Below, piece by piece: positions 48,461-59,219 of a stretch of DNA of 64,000 nucleotides (positions within the stretch are counted from its first letter, which is position 1; every line of letters begins with the position of its first letter). Source of the stretch: Vibrio sp. J1-1 (GTDB taxonomy: Bacteria; Pseudomonadota; Gammaproteobacteria; Enterobacterales; Vibrionaceae); NCBI RefSeq assembly GCF_021728395.1, contig NZ_JAKKCM010000007.1:141339-205338 (forward strand). The letters are read 5' to 3'. A program made the translations under genes and the position numbers. The notes under the pieces were generated by a model that worked only from the letters and a program-made list of their open reading frames with translations, ran no database searches and was not told where the DNA came from.

Positions 48461-48601
48461 ATGGACTTTTGGCTTGATCTCCTATTTGGTAATGCAGTAG
48501 GTCTATCATCGATGATAGTAATCTTCGGAGCAATCGGTCTGATGTTGTTTTACGGCGGTTTCTTCATGTACAAGATCATGAACGATAAATCTCCTCACTA
48601 G
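48461..48601 (+). CDS. DUF3149 small inner-membrane protein
   Basis: A 46-residue protein: MDFWLDLLFGNAVGLSSMIV then one long hydrophobic helix and a charged end (YKIMNDKSPH). This matches the small DUF3149 family of gammaproteobacteria. The ATG at 48461 has a textbook GGAGG 8 bp upstream. It is a monocistronic gene with its own terminator. Function unknown. Confidence 0.75.
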   Translation: MDFWLDLLFGNAVGLSSMIVIFGAIGLMLFYGGFFMYKIMNDKSPH

Positions 48602-48629
48602 ATCTCGCTTAGCCCCTTAAACGCTTTGC

Positions 48630-48664
48630 ACCGGAGTCGGTTACTTGCCTACTCCGGTTTTTTA
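48630..48664 (+). terminator. Terminator of the DUF3149 gene
   Basis: ACCGGAGT ... ACTCCGGTTTTTT, 29 bp after the stop. Confidence 0.88.
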
Positions 48665-48732
48665 TTGATCTTTTCCCTATTCTCATTGATATAATCACTT
48701 GTACCTATCCTGTTCTTTATGAGATCGCCACT

Positions 48733-49314
48733 ATGTCTCACGATGACGATTTTGAGTTGTTTCAACAAATGATGGGTGATGTAAAGCCAATCACTCAAGA
48801 CACCGCAGAGCACAAGAAAGTTCACCAAGTAACCGATGCACAGCTTGCCAAGCGAGAAGCAGCAATATGGTTAACAGAGGACGACCCTGAGTATCTCTCC
48901 CTCGATCACGCAGAAGTGCTCAAGCCAGATGACTTTGTTGAGTTCAAACGTGATGGTGTTCAAGATGGCGTATATCGCAAACTTCGCTTGGGTAAATACC
49001 CGATTCAGGCACGTTTAGACTTACACAGAAAAACACTGAAAGAAGCGCGCGATGAAGTCGTGAAATTTCTTAAACAATGTATATCTATGGACATTCGTAC
49101 GGTTGTCATTGTTCACGGTCGAGGAGAACGCTCCAATCCACCAGCGTTAATGAAGAGCTTTGTTAGCAGTTGGCTACAGCAAATTAAAGAAGTGCAGTGT
49201 GTTCACAGTGCACAGCGCTTTCACGGTGGTAGTGGAGCCGTCTACGTATTGTTAAGAAAGAGTGCAGATAAGAAGCTGGAAAACCGAGAACGCCATCAAA
49301 AACGTTTAGGCTAA
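48733..49314 (+). CDS. smrA: Smr-domain endonuclease SmrA
   Basis: A 193-residue protein with the Smr (MutS2 C-terminal-like) domain: LDLHRKTLKEARDEV, then the catalytic-type VIVHGRGE and HGGSGAVYVLLRKS. The N-terminal region (EFKRDGVQDGVYRKLRLGKYPIQA) is typical of SmrA (YdaL) rather than SmrB. The E. coli protein nicks DNA; its cellular role is unclear. Confidence 0.88.
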   Translation: MSHDDDFELFQQMMGDVKPITQDTAEHKKVHQVTDAQLAKREAAIWLTEDDPEYLSLDHAEVLKPDDFVEFKRDGVQDGVYRKLRLGKYPIQARLDLHRKTLKEARDEVVKFLKQCISMDIRTVVIVHGRGERSNPPALMKSFVSSWLQQIKEVQCVHSAQRFHGGSGAVYVLLRKSADKKLENRERHQKRLG

Positions 49315-49413
49315 GTTTCTTGTCGGTGATAGAATGCCCGACCTTATTTTCCCGATACTGTCAGCAGAAGGGAAACTTTATTCACCGCCGTTGTGAAACG
49401 TTAGGAGTACAAC

Positions 49414-50490
49414 ATGTCACAAGAAAATTCAAAACGCTTAAATAAGTTCATTAGCGAAACAGGCTTTTGTTCACGTCGAGAAGCCGACAGACTGATCGAA
49501 CAAGGCCGTGTCACCATTAATGGTATACAACCAGAAATGGGCACAAAAGTCTTACCAGGTGATGATGTTTGTGTCGATGGCAAGCCTGTCGCCGCGAAAG
49601 AGAAACCTGTTTATATCGCGTTAAACAAGCCGACCGGTATTACCTGTACGACAGAACGAGATGTACCGGGCAACATTGTCGACTTTATTGGACATAAAAA
49701 ACGTATTTTCCCTATCGGTCGTCTAGATAAACCGTCTGACGGTCTAATCTTTTTGACCAACGACGGTGACATCGTTAATAAAATTCTTCGTGCTGGCAAC
49801 AACCACGAAAAAGAGTACGTGGTTCGCGTCGATAAACCAATTACTGGCGAGTTTCTTAAACAGATGTCGAGCGGTGTGAAAATCCTCGATACGGTGACGT
49901 TGCCATGTAAAGTGACTAAAGAAACCAAGTTCTCGTTCCGTATTGTACTGACTCAAGGTCTGAACCGTCAGATACGCCGTATGTGTGAAGCCCTGGGCTA
50001 CGAAGTCTATAAACTGCGTCGCGTCCGCATAATGAACATTTCATTAGATGGTATTCCGAATGGTAAATGGCGTTATCTCACGGATGCTGAAGTAGCCGAA
50101 ATCATGGCAATGTGTGATGGTTCTGTCGGTACTGAAGAAGCATCTAAAGTGGATGCTAAAGGGCGTAATATTCGAAAAGCGACTGACGCTAAACTGTTTG
50201 ACAGTCGTGACGAAAACCAAGACTCAACTGCTCGTCGCAACCAAAATCCGCGTACATTCCGTGGTAAAAACGCCGATGAGTTCCGTCATGCGCCTAACTC
50301 TAAGAAAGGTCAACAAAGACGCCGTCAGGACAACGACACCCCTCGCCCAAACAAAGAGAGCTTTAACGCGAAAGCGCAAGATTCCGATCGTAACCCGACT
50401 AAACAAAAAGTGCGTTACGACAATCCAAACGCGGCTAAACCATCTCAGCCAGTAAAACGTAATAACAACACATTAAGCTTGAAAAAGTAA
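49414..50490 (+). CDS. rluF: 23S rRNA pseudouridine synthase RluF
   Basis: A 358-residue protein: S4 RNA-binding domain ([21 protein letters not shown]), catalytic domain with the aspartate in [18 protein letters not shown], and [18 protein letters not shown]. It isomerises U2604 (and U2605) in 23S rRNA in the E. coli family. The C-terminal tail from about residue 240 is a 115-residue low-complexity extension rich in Arg, Lys, Asn and Gln, longer than in E. coli RluF (290 residues in total). Confidence 0.93.
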   Translation: MSQENSKRLNKFISETGFCSRREADRLIEQGRVTINGIQPEMGTKVLPGDDVCVDGKPVAAKEKPVYIALNKPTGITCTTERDVPGNIVDFIGHKKRIFPIGRLDKPSDGLIFLTNDGDIVNKILRAGNNHEKEYVVRVDKPITGEFLKQMSSGVKILDTVTLPCKVTKETKFSFRIVLTQGLNRQIRRMCEALGYEVYKLRRVRIMNISLDGIPNGKWRYLTDAEVAEIMAMCDGSVGTEEASKVDAKGRNIRKATDAKLFDSRDENQDSTARRNQNPRTFRGKNADEFRHAPNSKKGQQRRRQDNDTPRPNKESFNAKAQDSDRNPTKQKVRYDNPNAAKPSQPVKRNNNTLSLKK

Positions 50491-50512
50491 TTTATCGCTG
50501 CATGAAAAGTAG

Positions 50513-50535
50513 AAAGGACGCCAATGCGTCCTTTT
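50513..50535 (+). terminator. Terminator of rluF
   Basis: AAAGGACGC, loop CAAT, GCGTCCTTTTT, 23 bp after the stop; convergent ybaK ends just beyond. Confidence 0.9.
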
Positions 50536-50563
50536 TATTTGTCTGCCACTCTTCGGTCACCAC

Positions 50564-51046
50564 TTATAAACACAAAGGTGCAAATTGACCACGAGTTAAA
50601 GTCAGCAAATCTTGGGGAGCAAGTTCTATTTCCAGCCCTCGCTTACCTGCACTCACACAAACTGTTTCTTGCTCTTTGGCACTTTCGTGTAAAAAAGTGG
50701 GCAGTGCTTTCTTTTGACCAAGCGGACTGATCCCCCCGACCACATAGCCCGTTGTTTTCTGCGCAATCTCAGGATCTGCCATATCAGCCTTTTTTCCTTT
50801 TGCCGCTTTTGCCGCTTTTGCTGCCAGTTTAAGATTTAATTTCTGGTCAACAGGAATGATGGCTACAGCAAGGTTTTTTGGCTCGCCGTTTAAACAAAAC
50901 AGCAAGGTTTTAAATACTTTTTTTGGATCTTGTCCCAATACTTCAGCAGCCTCCAAGCCGTAGCTATCAGCTCTTGGATCATGTTCATACTGATGTATGG
51001 TGTGTGGCACTTTTTTCTTTTTCGCAAGATTAATGGCCGGAGTCAT
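50564..51046 (-). CDS. ybaK: Cys-tRNA(Pro)/Cys-tRNA(Cys) deacylase YbaK
   Basis: A 160-residue trans-editing enzyme that hydrolyses mis-charged Cys-tRNA-Pro. MTPAINLAKKKKVPHTIHQYEH, DPKKVFKTLLFCLNGEP and GGISPLGQKKALPTFLHES are the YbaK/EbsC signatures. The ATG at 51046 (AAGGAG upstream) is chosen; one codon earlier lies a TTG. It lies 75 bp downstream of the nutA terminator zone on the same strand. Confidence 0.93.
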   Translation of the reverse strand: MTPAINLAKKKKVPHTIHQYEHDPRADSYGLEAAEVLGQDPKKVFKTLLFCLNGEPKNLAVAIIPVDQKLNLKLAAKAAKAAKGKKADMADPEIAQKTTGYVVGGISPLGQKKALPTFLHESAKEQETVCVSAGKRGLEIELAPQDLLTLTRGQFAPLCL

Positions 51047-51068
51047 CAAGATTCTCCTTATGAAAATA

Positions 51069-51103
51069 AAAACGCAGCTTGCGATAAATGAAGCTGCGTT
51101 TTT
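51069..51103 (-). terminator. Terminator of nutA
   Basis: AACGCAGCTT, ten-base loop, AAGCTGCGTT followed by T-run on either strand; lies between nutA and ybaK. Confidence 0.88.
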
Positions 51104-51153
51104 AGTTAATGATATCAGCGATTTTGAGTCAATCGCTTTTTCTCTATCAAGCG

Positions 51154-52836
51154 TTATTGATAAATAACATTTTCAGTTGCGTATTTGATTTGACCCGTAG
51201 GCGCATAACGATTGACATCAATCGGACTGTGAGACTCGAGATATTCTTTTAATACTTCAGCATCGGTAAAGCCCGTATTCACGTAGCCTGCATGAGTATC
51301 AATTTTCGGATAGCCATCGCCACCTGCAGCATTATAGCTTGGTACGGTAAAACGATAGTTGCCATCTAAGCTCAACTGTTTGTTTCCAATAAAGACATTG
51401 GTCACCTCGCCATTCTCAACACTCAAGGAGATCCCCGCAAACTGAGCATAGGCTCCTGAATCAACAGGCTTCGTAGCGACAACGTTCAAATAATCCAAAA
51501 CCTCTTGGCCGGACATGTCTACGTAAGTCACCATATTGCCGAATGGCTGAACCGTCAGGACGTCCTTGTAGGTAATGTCTCCTTTTTCAATTGAGTCGCG
51601 AACACCACCTGAGTTCATCACCGCAAAGTCTGCTTTGGCGCGCTCCATATGAGCGGTTGCAATCAGACGGCCAAGATTAGTTTGCTTAAATCGCACCACA
51701 TCACGATCACCTTCCAGCTTGCCATTTGACTCTGCAATTTTTACGTTTAGCTGTCCCTGCCCTTTATCTTGATAAGGACGCAGGAATTCAAGCATCGATT
51801 CATCCTGAACAATCTCATCTTCAACTAGAACACGCTCTGACTGCCCATTTATTTCCACTTTCTTCTTCAAGTTAACCGGGATAAGGTCGTAACTCACCAT
51901 CGAAAGTTCGCCGTTACGAAACTCATAATCTGCGCGACCAACATACTTCCCCCACTCATAGGCTTGCACGATGTAAGTCCCATTTTGTTGGTCTGGTTGA
52001 CACTCATCACTCGGCTTGAAGTTTTTCTTCATGACGTTAGGGCCTTCCATACAAACAGGCTCCTGCGAGTGACCGCCGACAATCATGTCCAAATCACCTT
52101 CATTTAAGTAACGTGCTAATGCCACATCACCCGGTGCGTTAATGCCACGGTTGCCATTCTCATAGTGCCCCATATGAGTGACAGCAAAGATCAAATCGGG
52201 ATACTCGGTCTTTTTCAGCTCAGCGATCAGTTTTTTCGCTTCCTCTTTTGGATCACGGAAGTCCACTTGACCTATGTATTCAGGATTACCCAACTTCGCG
52301 GTATCTTCTGTAGTAAGACCAATAACTGCAATCTTGACGCCTTGCTTATTGAACATCGCATAAGGCTGGAACATACGTTTACCGGTTTCTTTCGAATAAA
52401 TATTGGCAGACAACATTGGGAAAGTCGCCCATTCCTGCTGCTTAAATAGAACGTCTAACGGATTATCAAACTCGTGATTACCGAGAGCCATAGCATCATA
52501 GCCAATTTTGCTCATACCTTTAAAATCAGGTTCAGCATCTTGTAAATCTGACTCTGGAACTCCCGTGTTGATATCTCCTCCAGAGAGAAGCAAAAGGCTT
52601 CCGCCCTCAGCTTCCACTTCTTCACGTAAATCATCAATTAGTGTTTTACGTGCTGCCATGCCGTACTCTGCGTATTTGTTCTGCCAAAAACGACCATGGT
52701 GATCGTTAGTATGCAGTACCGTTAATCGGTAAGTCGTATCGGTATTCCATTCACGGGCGGGTTGGGTTGCACATCCAGCGAGAGTTGCCAGAATGACCGC
52801 ACTCAACGCGGTTCTTACCATCAGACGTTGCTTCAT
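51154..52836 (-). CDS. nutA: Periplasmic/outer-membrane 5'-nucleotidase NutA (UshA family)
   Basis: A 560-residue lipoprotein (lipobox TLAGC, Cys22). The N-terminal metallophosphoesterase half has HTNDHHGRF, SGGDINTG, GNHEFDN, THMGH and GGHSQEP; the C-terminal half is the nucleotide-specificity domain (FAVMNSGGVRDSI, PFGNMVTYVDMSG). It strips phosphate from external nucleotides so that the nucleoside can be taken up. The length equals NutA of V. parahaemolyticus (560). The 231-bp upstream gap to kdsA holds its promoter. Confidence 0.94.
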   Translation of the reverse strand: MKQRLMVRTALSAVILATLAGCATQPAREWNTDTTYRLTVLHTNDHHGRFWQNKYAEYGMAARKTLIDDLREEVEAEGGSLLLLSGGDINTGVPESDLQDAEPDFKGMSKIGYDAMALGNHEFDNPLDVLFKQQEWATFPMLSANIYSKETGKRMFQPYAMFNKQGVKIAVIGLTTEDTAKLGNPEYIGQVDFRDPKEEAKKLIAELKKTEYPDLIFAVTHMGHYENGNRGINAPGDVALARYLNEGDLDMIVGGHSQEPVCMEGPNVMKKNFKPSDECQPDQQNGTYIVQAYEWGKYVGRADYEFRNGELSMVSYDLIPVNLKKKVEINGQSERVLVEDEIVQDESMLEFLRPYQDKGQGQLNVKIAESNGKLEGDRDVVRFKQTNLGRLIATAHMERAKADFAVMNSGGVRDSIEKGDITYKDVLTVQPFGNMVTYVDMSGQEVLDYLNVVATKPVDSGAYAQFAGISLSVENGEVTNVFIGNKQLSLDGNYRFTVPSYNAAGGDGYPKIDTHAGYVNTGFTDAEVLKEYLESHSPIDVNRYAPTGQIKYATENVIYQ

Positions 52837-53017
52837 TGTTTTACCTTGTCTTATTTGAGTCCACTGCTATCGCACTTTTTAAACACGCTTACCAGCCACT
52901 TCGCTAAAGCACGAAACAAAATGTGGCTGTTCTAACGTATTGATTTGTTAATTATGGTCAATTGTCATATGAACTCAAACTCAACAATGACAGTTTGAGA
53001 CTTCTGTTATTTCAGGC

Positions 53018-53050
53018 AAAAAAATAGCCAACTCAGAGTTGGCTATTTTT
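53018..53050 (-). terminator. Terminator of the hemA-kdsA operon
   Basis: AAATAGCCAACT, loop CAG, AGTTGGCTATTTTT; symmetric stem 18 bp after the kdsA stop. Confidence 0.88.
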
Positions 53051-53067
53051 CGTCCGGAGAACACTAA

Positions 53068-53934
<867 letters not shown>

Positions 53935-53971
53935 CTATTCACGATAAGCTTCTAACCGCTTATCGGTAACA

Positions 53972-54781
53972 TTAATGTAATGTGGTGTGCTTCTCAGTCA
54001 TCACGTTTACTTGTGATTTTAGTAGCTCTGAAGCCGGATCATCAGGGCACTGGTCAATAAAGTACTGGAAATCAGACGCCGCGACTTGATGGCACTCTAA
54101 CTGCTGAAAGATAAACCCGCGATCACGTATCTCATATGGGTCATCCGGAACAAACGTGAGTGCTAGATTGGTACAGCGCAGTGCCAACGTGTAACGCTCT
54201 TCACGCAGCATGGCACTTTTGATCAGAGCAAGCCATCGGCCTATAACAGTCGGATTGTCAGCTTCTTCGAAATGCTTCGGCTTGAGCTGTGCTAGTGGCC
54301 CTTCTTGACCAATTAACCAAGCCTGGAGAATTCGCTCTCCTACGTATTCGCCGTTAAACGGATTAATGTAATCTGGCGTCTTGTGCATCCAATCTATTTT
54401 CAGCAAAAACTGCGTTGGAAAAGTAATGCCTTTTAACGGGAAGCCGAGCTTGTTACCCAGATACAATAAAATCGAGCCCAAACTGACTGGAATGCCTTTT
54501 TTACGCTCTAACACTTTATCGATAAAGCTGTTATCAGAGTTAAAATACTCTTGGTCATCGCCTTTAAAGCCCCACTCCTGGAAGAAAAGGCGTAAAAACG
54601 AATCGAAGCGCTGCTCTTCATTCGTTTCATGAACTAAAGCAACTTCCGCTTCCTGGTATAGGCGTTCCAGCTCTTGTTTCGCCCAATGTACATTGGTCTC
54701 AGGATCGACAGACTTGTTAAGCTCTAACGCTCCTTCCACCAGCGCCATATTGTCAAAATCTTCGTCAAAAAACTCAACCAT
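53972..54781 (-). CDS. SirB1 family protein (transglutaminase-like plus TPR)
   Basis: A 269-residue protein of the YchA/SirB1 family (UPF0162). The N-terminal half is a transglutaminase-core-like fold (LGSILLYLGNKLGFPLKGITFPTQFLLKI; no clear Cys-His-Asp triad seen). The C-terminal part has tetratricopeptide-like helices (LALRCTNLALTFVPDDPYEIRDRGFIFQQL). Function unknown. Starts 5 bp after sirB2. Confidence 0.88.
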   Translation of the reverse strand: MVEFFDEDFDNMALVEGALELNKSVDPETNVHWAKQELERLYQEAEVALVHETNEEQRFDSFLRLFFQEWGFKGDDQEYFNSDNSFIDKVLERKKGIPVSLGSILLYLGNKLGFPLKGITFPTQFLLKIDWMHKTPDYINPFNGEYVGERILQAWLIGQEGPLAQLKPKHFEEADNPTVIGRWLALIKSAMLREERYTLALRCTNLALTFVPDDPYEIRDRGFIFQQLECHQVAASDFQYFIDQCPDDPASELLKSQVNVMTEKHTTLH

Positions 54782-54786
54782 GACTG

Positions 54787-55170
54787 TTACCCAAATAAAG
54801 TCGGACTCTTAGACACTGCAATATTAGCGGCCATCACTAACCAGCCTAAAGCGCCGAAGAAACCGAAAATTTGTAGTAGTTTGTTTTTGGCTAACTTCAA
54901 AGCGAAGAAGCCCAGAGCAATGTACGCTAACACACAAGTGATCTTGTTGGTTAGCCAAGGAGCTGCGTCAGTAAATGGAATGAAGCCAGTTACGAAGATC
55001 AGAGCGATACCAGATAGTAGTAGCGCAGTATCAACAATATGCGGGAACACTTTCAAAAAACGGTTGTTACGTTTTGGCGAGTTCATCATCATCAACACGA
55101 AGCGAATCGACAACAATGTCGCACTGAGTGCAATGGTTAGGAGGTGAATATGTTTTAGAGCTACGTACAT
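54787..55170 (-). CDS. SirB2 family membrane protein
   Basis: A 127-residue four-segment membrane protein (MYVALKHIHLLTIALSATLLSIRFVL ... PHIVDTALLLSGIALIFVTGF). The conserved His residues (KHIHL, PHIVDT) are typical of the family. Function unknown, but always found beside sirB1 and prmC. Confidence 0.9.
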   Translation of the reverse strand: MYVALKHIHLLTIALSATLLSIRFVLMMMNSPKRNNRFLKVFPHIVDTALLLSGIALIFVTGFIPFTDAAPWLTNKITCVLAYIALGFFALKLAKNKLLQIFGFFGALGWLVMAANIAVSKSPTLFG

Positions 55171-55206
55171 TTTTCTTCTCTTAGTTTAAAGTTGCTGACT
55201 TTCTCG

Positions 55207-56067
55207 TTATTGTTCAGCGGCAAAACAACCAAGGGTCACCCGATCGTTGCCAGCGTAATCTTGTTCAGTAACGACTTCTTGATAACCAAAGCGACACATG
55301 ATGTCTCTCACCGCTTGCCCCTGATCGTAGCCGTGCTCGAACACAAGCCAACCACCCTCTTCAAGGTACTGACGAGCAGCATTAGAGATATAACGAATGT
55401 CTGCTAGTCCACCTTCATCAGCCACAAGTGCAGATTTTGGTTCGAAGCGAACATCACCTTGTGCTAAGTGCGGATCTTTTTCATCGATGTACGGGGGGTT
55501 AGAAACAATAAGAGCAAACTTTGTTCCCGGAACAATAGGTTCGAACCAACTTCCCTGAGTAAACGTCACATTCTTGATGTTTAGTTGCTCAGCATTGTAT
55601 TCAGCCAGCTCTTTCGCTTCTTGCTTAAGATCGACCCCCATCACCTGACGATTCGGCATTTCAGAAGCCAAAGCTAAAGCGATGGCCCCCGTTCCGGTAC
55701 CTAAGTCCAGGATAGAGCCACTCTGCTCAAAGGTTTTATCTAAGGCGACTTCGACCAAACGCTCGGTGTCCGGTCTTGGAATCAACGTAGAAGGGGAAAC
55801 TTTCAAAGGTAAAGACCAGAACTCACGCTCACCAATAATGTAAGCCACTGGCTCTCCAGCTAAACGTCTCTCAAGCAAAGTATCAAACTGCACTTGTTGT
55901 TCGTCTTCTAATACTCGTTCAGGCCAGGTAAGTAGATAACTTCTTGGCTTGCCAAGGACATGACAAAGCAGGACTGCCGCATCGAGAGAAGGCGACTCTT
56001 TGCCGCCCTCTGTCAGTTTTGCTGTGGCACTTTTCAGTGCTTGCTCAATAGATTGAACTTGAGTCAT
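55207..56067 (-). CDS. prmC: Release-factor glutamine methyltransferase PrmC
   Basis: A 286-residue SAM-dependent methyltransferase that methylates the GGQ glutamine of release factors. Motif I is ILDLGTGTGAIALALA, and the catalytic NPPY is in ALIVSNPPYIDEKDP. Its substrate gene prfA lies immediately upstream (3-bp gap). Confidence 0.95.
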   Translation of the reverse strand: MTQVQSIEQALKSATAKLTEGGKESPSLDAAVLLCHVLGKPRSYLLTWPERVLEDEQQVQFDTLLERRLAGEPVAYIIGEREFWSLPLKVSPSTLIPRPDTERLVEVALDKTFEQSGSILDLGTGTGAIALALASEMPNRQVMGVDLKQEAKELAEYNAEQLNIKNVTFTQGSWFEPIVPGTKFALIVSNPPYIDEKDPHLAQGDVRFEPKSALVADEGGLADIRYISNAARQYLEEGGWLVFEHGYDQGQAVRDIMCRFGYQEVVTEQDYAGNDRVTLGCFAAEQ

Positions 56068-56070
56068 CGA

Positions 56071-57159
56071 TTAAGCGTTCTCAGCTAGCGCCGCTAGTTG
56101 GTCTGCTTGGTGCTCTTGAACAACAGGGTCGATCAAGCTTTGCAGGTCACCTTCCATCACTTCATTCAAACGGTAAACCGTCAGGTTGATACGATGGTCA
56201 GAAACGCGACCTTGTGGGTAGTTGTAAGTACGAATACGGTCACTACGGTCACCAGAACCTAGCAGGTTACGACGTGTATCAGACACTTCAGCCGCGCGCT
56301 TCGCTTCTTCTGCCTGAATAATACGTGCAGCAAGTACTGCCATCGCTTTGGCTTTGTTTTTGTGCTGTGAACGCTCGTCCTGACACTCTACCACGGTACC
56401 CGTTGGTAAGTGCGTAATACGGATTGCAGAGTCCGTGGTGTTAACGTGCTGACCACCCGCGCCTGATGCACGGAAAGTATCGATTTTAAGATCCGCAGCT
56501 TTAATCTCTGGGATTTCAGCTTCAGGAATTTCAGCCATAACCGCGACGGTACAAGCAGAAGTATGTACACGGCCTTGAGATTCAGTTGCAGGGACACGCT
56601 GTACACGGTGGCCGCCTGACTCAAATTTCAATATGCCGTAAGCGCCATCGCCACTTACTTTGGCAATCATCTCTTTGTAACCGCCGTGCTCTGCTTCATT
56701 TGAAGACATTACTTCTATGCGCCAACCTTTTTTCTCCGCGTACTTGCTGTACATACGGAACAGATCACCCGCAAAGATACCCGCTTCATCACCACCGGCA
56801 CCAGCACGAATTTCTAGGAAACAATTGCGATCGTCGTTTGGATCTTTTGGCAGAAGAAGAATTTGCAGTTCATCAGCAAGGCGCTCAATGGTTTCTTTCG
56901 CTTCTTTAATTTCTTCTTGCGCCATTTCACGCATTTCTTCGTCGTCTTCGTTTGCCATCTCTTCAGCGGCAATCAGATCGTCTTGCGCTTGTTGGTAAGC
57001 CTGGAAGCACTTAGTTAATTCTTCTAGCTGAGAGTACTCTTTTGATAGAGCACGGAATTTGTCCTGATCTCCAATTACGTCAGGATCACCAAGAAGATGT
57101 TGAACTTCTTCGTAACGTTCTACTAGCGTTTCTAGCTTAGTCAGAATAGAGGCTTTCAT
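56071..57159 (-). CDS. prfA: Peptide chain release factor 1
   Basis: A 362-residue class I release factor. PAT (190-192) is the stop-codon (UAA/UAG) reading motif and GGQ (235-237) the peptidyl-tRNA hydrolysis motif. Q237 is the target of PrmC next door. It is in one operon with hemA (upstream, 30-bp gap) and prmC. Confidence 0.96.
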   Translation of the reverse strand: MKASILTKLETLVERYEEVQHLLGDPDVIGDQDKFRALSKEYSQLEELTKCFQAYQQAQDDLIAAEEMANEDDEEMREMAQEEIKEAKETIERLADELQILLLPKDPNDDRNCFLEIRAGAGGDEAGIFAGDLFRMYSKYAEKKGWRIEVMSSNEAEHGGYKEMIAKVSGDGAYGILKFESGGHRVQRVPATESQGRVHTSACTVAVMAEIPEAEIPEIKAADLKIDTFRASGAGGQHVNTTDSAIRITHLPTGTVVECQDERSQHKNKAKAMAVLAARIIQAEEAKRAAEVSDTRRNLLGSGDRSDRIRTYNYPQGRVSDHRINLTVYRLNEVMEGDLQSLIDPVVQEHQADQLAALAENA

Positions 57160-57189
57160 AGTGTCGTTTTCTTAATAAAAAAGCGTGAG

Positions 57190-58446
57190 TTATAGATCAT
57201 CCAAGCCAAGTGTTTGGCGGATAATCGTTAATTTTGCTGGTTCGCCTTGCTCAGCAGCACTCTGAAGTGCTCGAGTTGGGGCGTGAATCAGTTTATTGGT
57301 GAGTTTATTACTGAGCTCGCGCAGAACTTTTTCCGGGTCTGTACCAGCCGCCAATGATTGTAAGCTTTTGCTCAATAACTCTTCACGTATATTGTTTGCT
57401 GACTCGCGATAATCGCGAATACTGTCGACCGCTTGCAGTGAACGCAACCACGTCATAAACGCAGCACTTTCCTCACTCACAATCGCTTCCGCCTGAATGG
57501 CTTCTACTTTTCTCTGCTCAATATTGCTGTCAATAATCGACTGCAGATCATCGACGGAGTACAAGTAAGCGTCGTTAAGCTCACCAACTTGAGGCTCTAC
57601 GTCTCGTGGTACAGCAATATCAACCAATAAGATAGGTTGATGACGACGTTTTTTTAGAGCCGTTTCGACCATGCCTTTACCAATAATAGGTAGCGGGCTT
57701 GCCGTGGAGCTAATGACAATATCGGCTCTGGCAAGATGGTCAGGAATTTCGTTTAAGCTGATCACTTCCGCTCCAAACTGGTCCGCTAAGCCTTGTGCGC
57801 GTTCTTTAGTGCGGTTAGCCACAATCATTTTAGAGCAGCCGTTTGAAGCTAAATGCTTGGCAACCAGCTCAATGGTTTCTCCCGCACCAACCAAAAGAAC
57901 CGTGGAGTCAGCCAGTGATTCAAAAATATGTTTCGCCAGTGTACATGCCGCATAGGCCACCGACACTGCATTGCCGCCAATATCCGTTTCTGTACGCACA
58001 CGTTTCGCAACAGAAAACGTTTTTTGGAACAGCTTATCAATCGATGCGTCAACCGTCTGGTGTTCACGCGAATCGGAAAAAGATTGCTTCACCTGCCCTA
58101 AGATCTGAGGCTCACCCAACACTAGAGAGTCGAGACCACATGAAACGCGCATTAAGTGCTTTATAGCAGACTGCTCTTCATGCACATACAAACTCGGCAT
58201 CAGCTCTTCCCGGCTCACATCATGGAACTGGACTAGCCAATCGATTACCTTGTTTCGTGATCCTTGCTTTACATCGCAGTACAACTCGGTTCGGTTACAG
58301 GTTGAAATGATAACACTGCCGTTTACCGCTTCGTGCTTTCTAAGTTGCTCGAGGGCCGGGCCGAGTTTATCCGGTCCAAACGCCACCTTCTCGCGCAAGT
58401 CGACAGACGCTGTATTGTGATTGATTCCAATAGCAAGCAAGGACAT
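57190..58446 (-). CDS. hemA: Glutamyl-tRNA reductase
   Basis: A 418-residue enzyme, first step of the C5 pathway to tetrapyrroles: reduces glutamyl-tRNA to glutamate-1-semialdehyde. C50 in [10 protein letters not shown] is the thioester cysteine. The NADPH-binding domain has [21 protein letters not shown]. Divergent from lolB across a 134-bp gap. Confidence 0.96.
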   Translation of the reverse strand: MSLLAIGINHNTASVDLREKVAFGPDKLGPALEQLRKHEAVNGSVIISTCNRTELYCDVKQGSRNKVIDWLVQFHDVSREELMPSLYVHEEQSAIKHLMRVSCGLDSLVLGEPQILGQVKQSFSDSREHQTVDASIDKLFQKTFSVAKRVRTETDIGGNAVSVAYAACTLAKHIFESLADSTVLLVGAGETIELVAKHLASNGCSKMIVANRTKERAQGLADQFGAEVISLNEIPDHLARADIVISSTASPLPIIGKGMVETALKKRRHQPILLVDIAVPRDVEPQVGELNDAYLYSVDDLQSIIDSNIEQRKVEAIQAEAIVSEESAAFMTWLRSLQAVDSIRDYRESANNIREELLSKSLQSLAAGTDPEKVLRELSNKLTNKLIHAPTRALQSAAEQGEPAKLTIIRQTLGLDDL

Positions 58447-58580
58447 CTAACGTGGTATCTCTGAGATCGATTATGAAATAGGTTCAGAATTTTACTGTAA
58501 GCACGCATTTATTGAAAGGGCAAGCCGGATTTGTTTTCCTAACTCCGACTTTTCAATGCTATAGTTGTGAGCGAATACCG

Positions 58581-59219
58581 ATGAAACTGATTAATAAGCC
58601 ATCAAACATGACCTTACGCTCCTTTATTATATTTGTCTTGTCGAGTCTCCTGCTCGCTGGCTGTAGCTCTGTTCCGGAAAGTATCACCAGCGTGGAATGG
58701 CAAACGCACGAAAAAAAACTTGAAGCTATTCATGATTTTCAAGTGACAGGCAAACTTGGCTATATTGGGCCAGACCAAAGACAAAATCTTAATTTCTTCT
58801 GGAAACACTCAACGGCACTAAGTCAACTTCGTTTGACGACGATTCTTGGTCAAACCGCACTGAACCTAACCATCACACCGGACGGTGCGACTGTAGAGAC
58901 CTACGATGATCAAGTTCTCTCTGCACGCCATGCCAATCAACTGATATTCCAACTAACCGGATTAATGATGCCGGTAGAGCACATGCCTGACTGGCTGCTA
59001 GGTCTACCAACCGACGCAGACACGTTCCAACTCTCCTCGGCCAATACACTGCAAGCCTTGAACAAGCAGATTGGCTTATACGACTGGAACATCGATTACC
59101 AACGCTACCGCGATGTACAATGGCATGAGCAAGCATTGCCGCTGCCAAACCGGTTAAAGCTGACCACGTCGGACGTAAAAATAAATCTCCTGATCACTAA
59201 ATGGAACATCACTCAATGA
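58581..59219 (+). CDS. lolB: Outer-membrane lipoprotein receptor LolB
   Basis: A 212-residue lipoprotein (lipobox LLAGC) that receives lipoproteins from LolA and inserts them in the outer membrane. The core [35 protein letters not shown] fits the family. The ATG at 58581 is chosen; an ATG nine codons downstream would still leave a signal peptide. ispE overlaps its stop. Confidence 0.92.
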   Translation: MKLINKPSNMTLRSFIIFVLSSLLLAGCSSVPESITSVEWQTHEKKLEAIHDFQVTGKLGYIGPDQRQNLNFFWKHSTALSQLRLTTILGQTALNLTITPDGATVETYDDQVLSARHANQLIFQLTGLMMPVEHMPDWLLGLPTDADTFQLSSANTLQALNKQIGLYDWNIDYQRYRDVQWHEQALPLPNRLKLTTSDVKINLLITKWNITQ

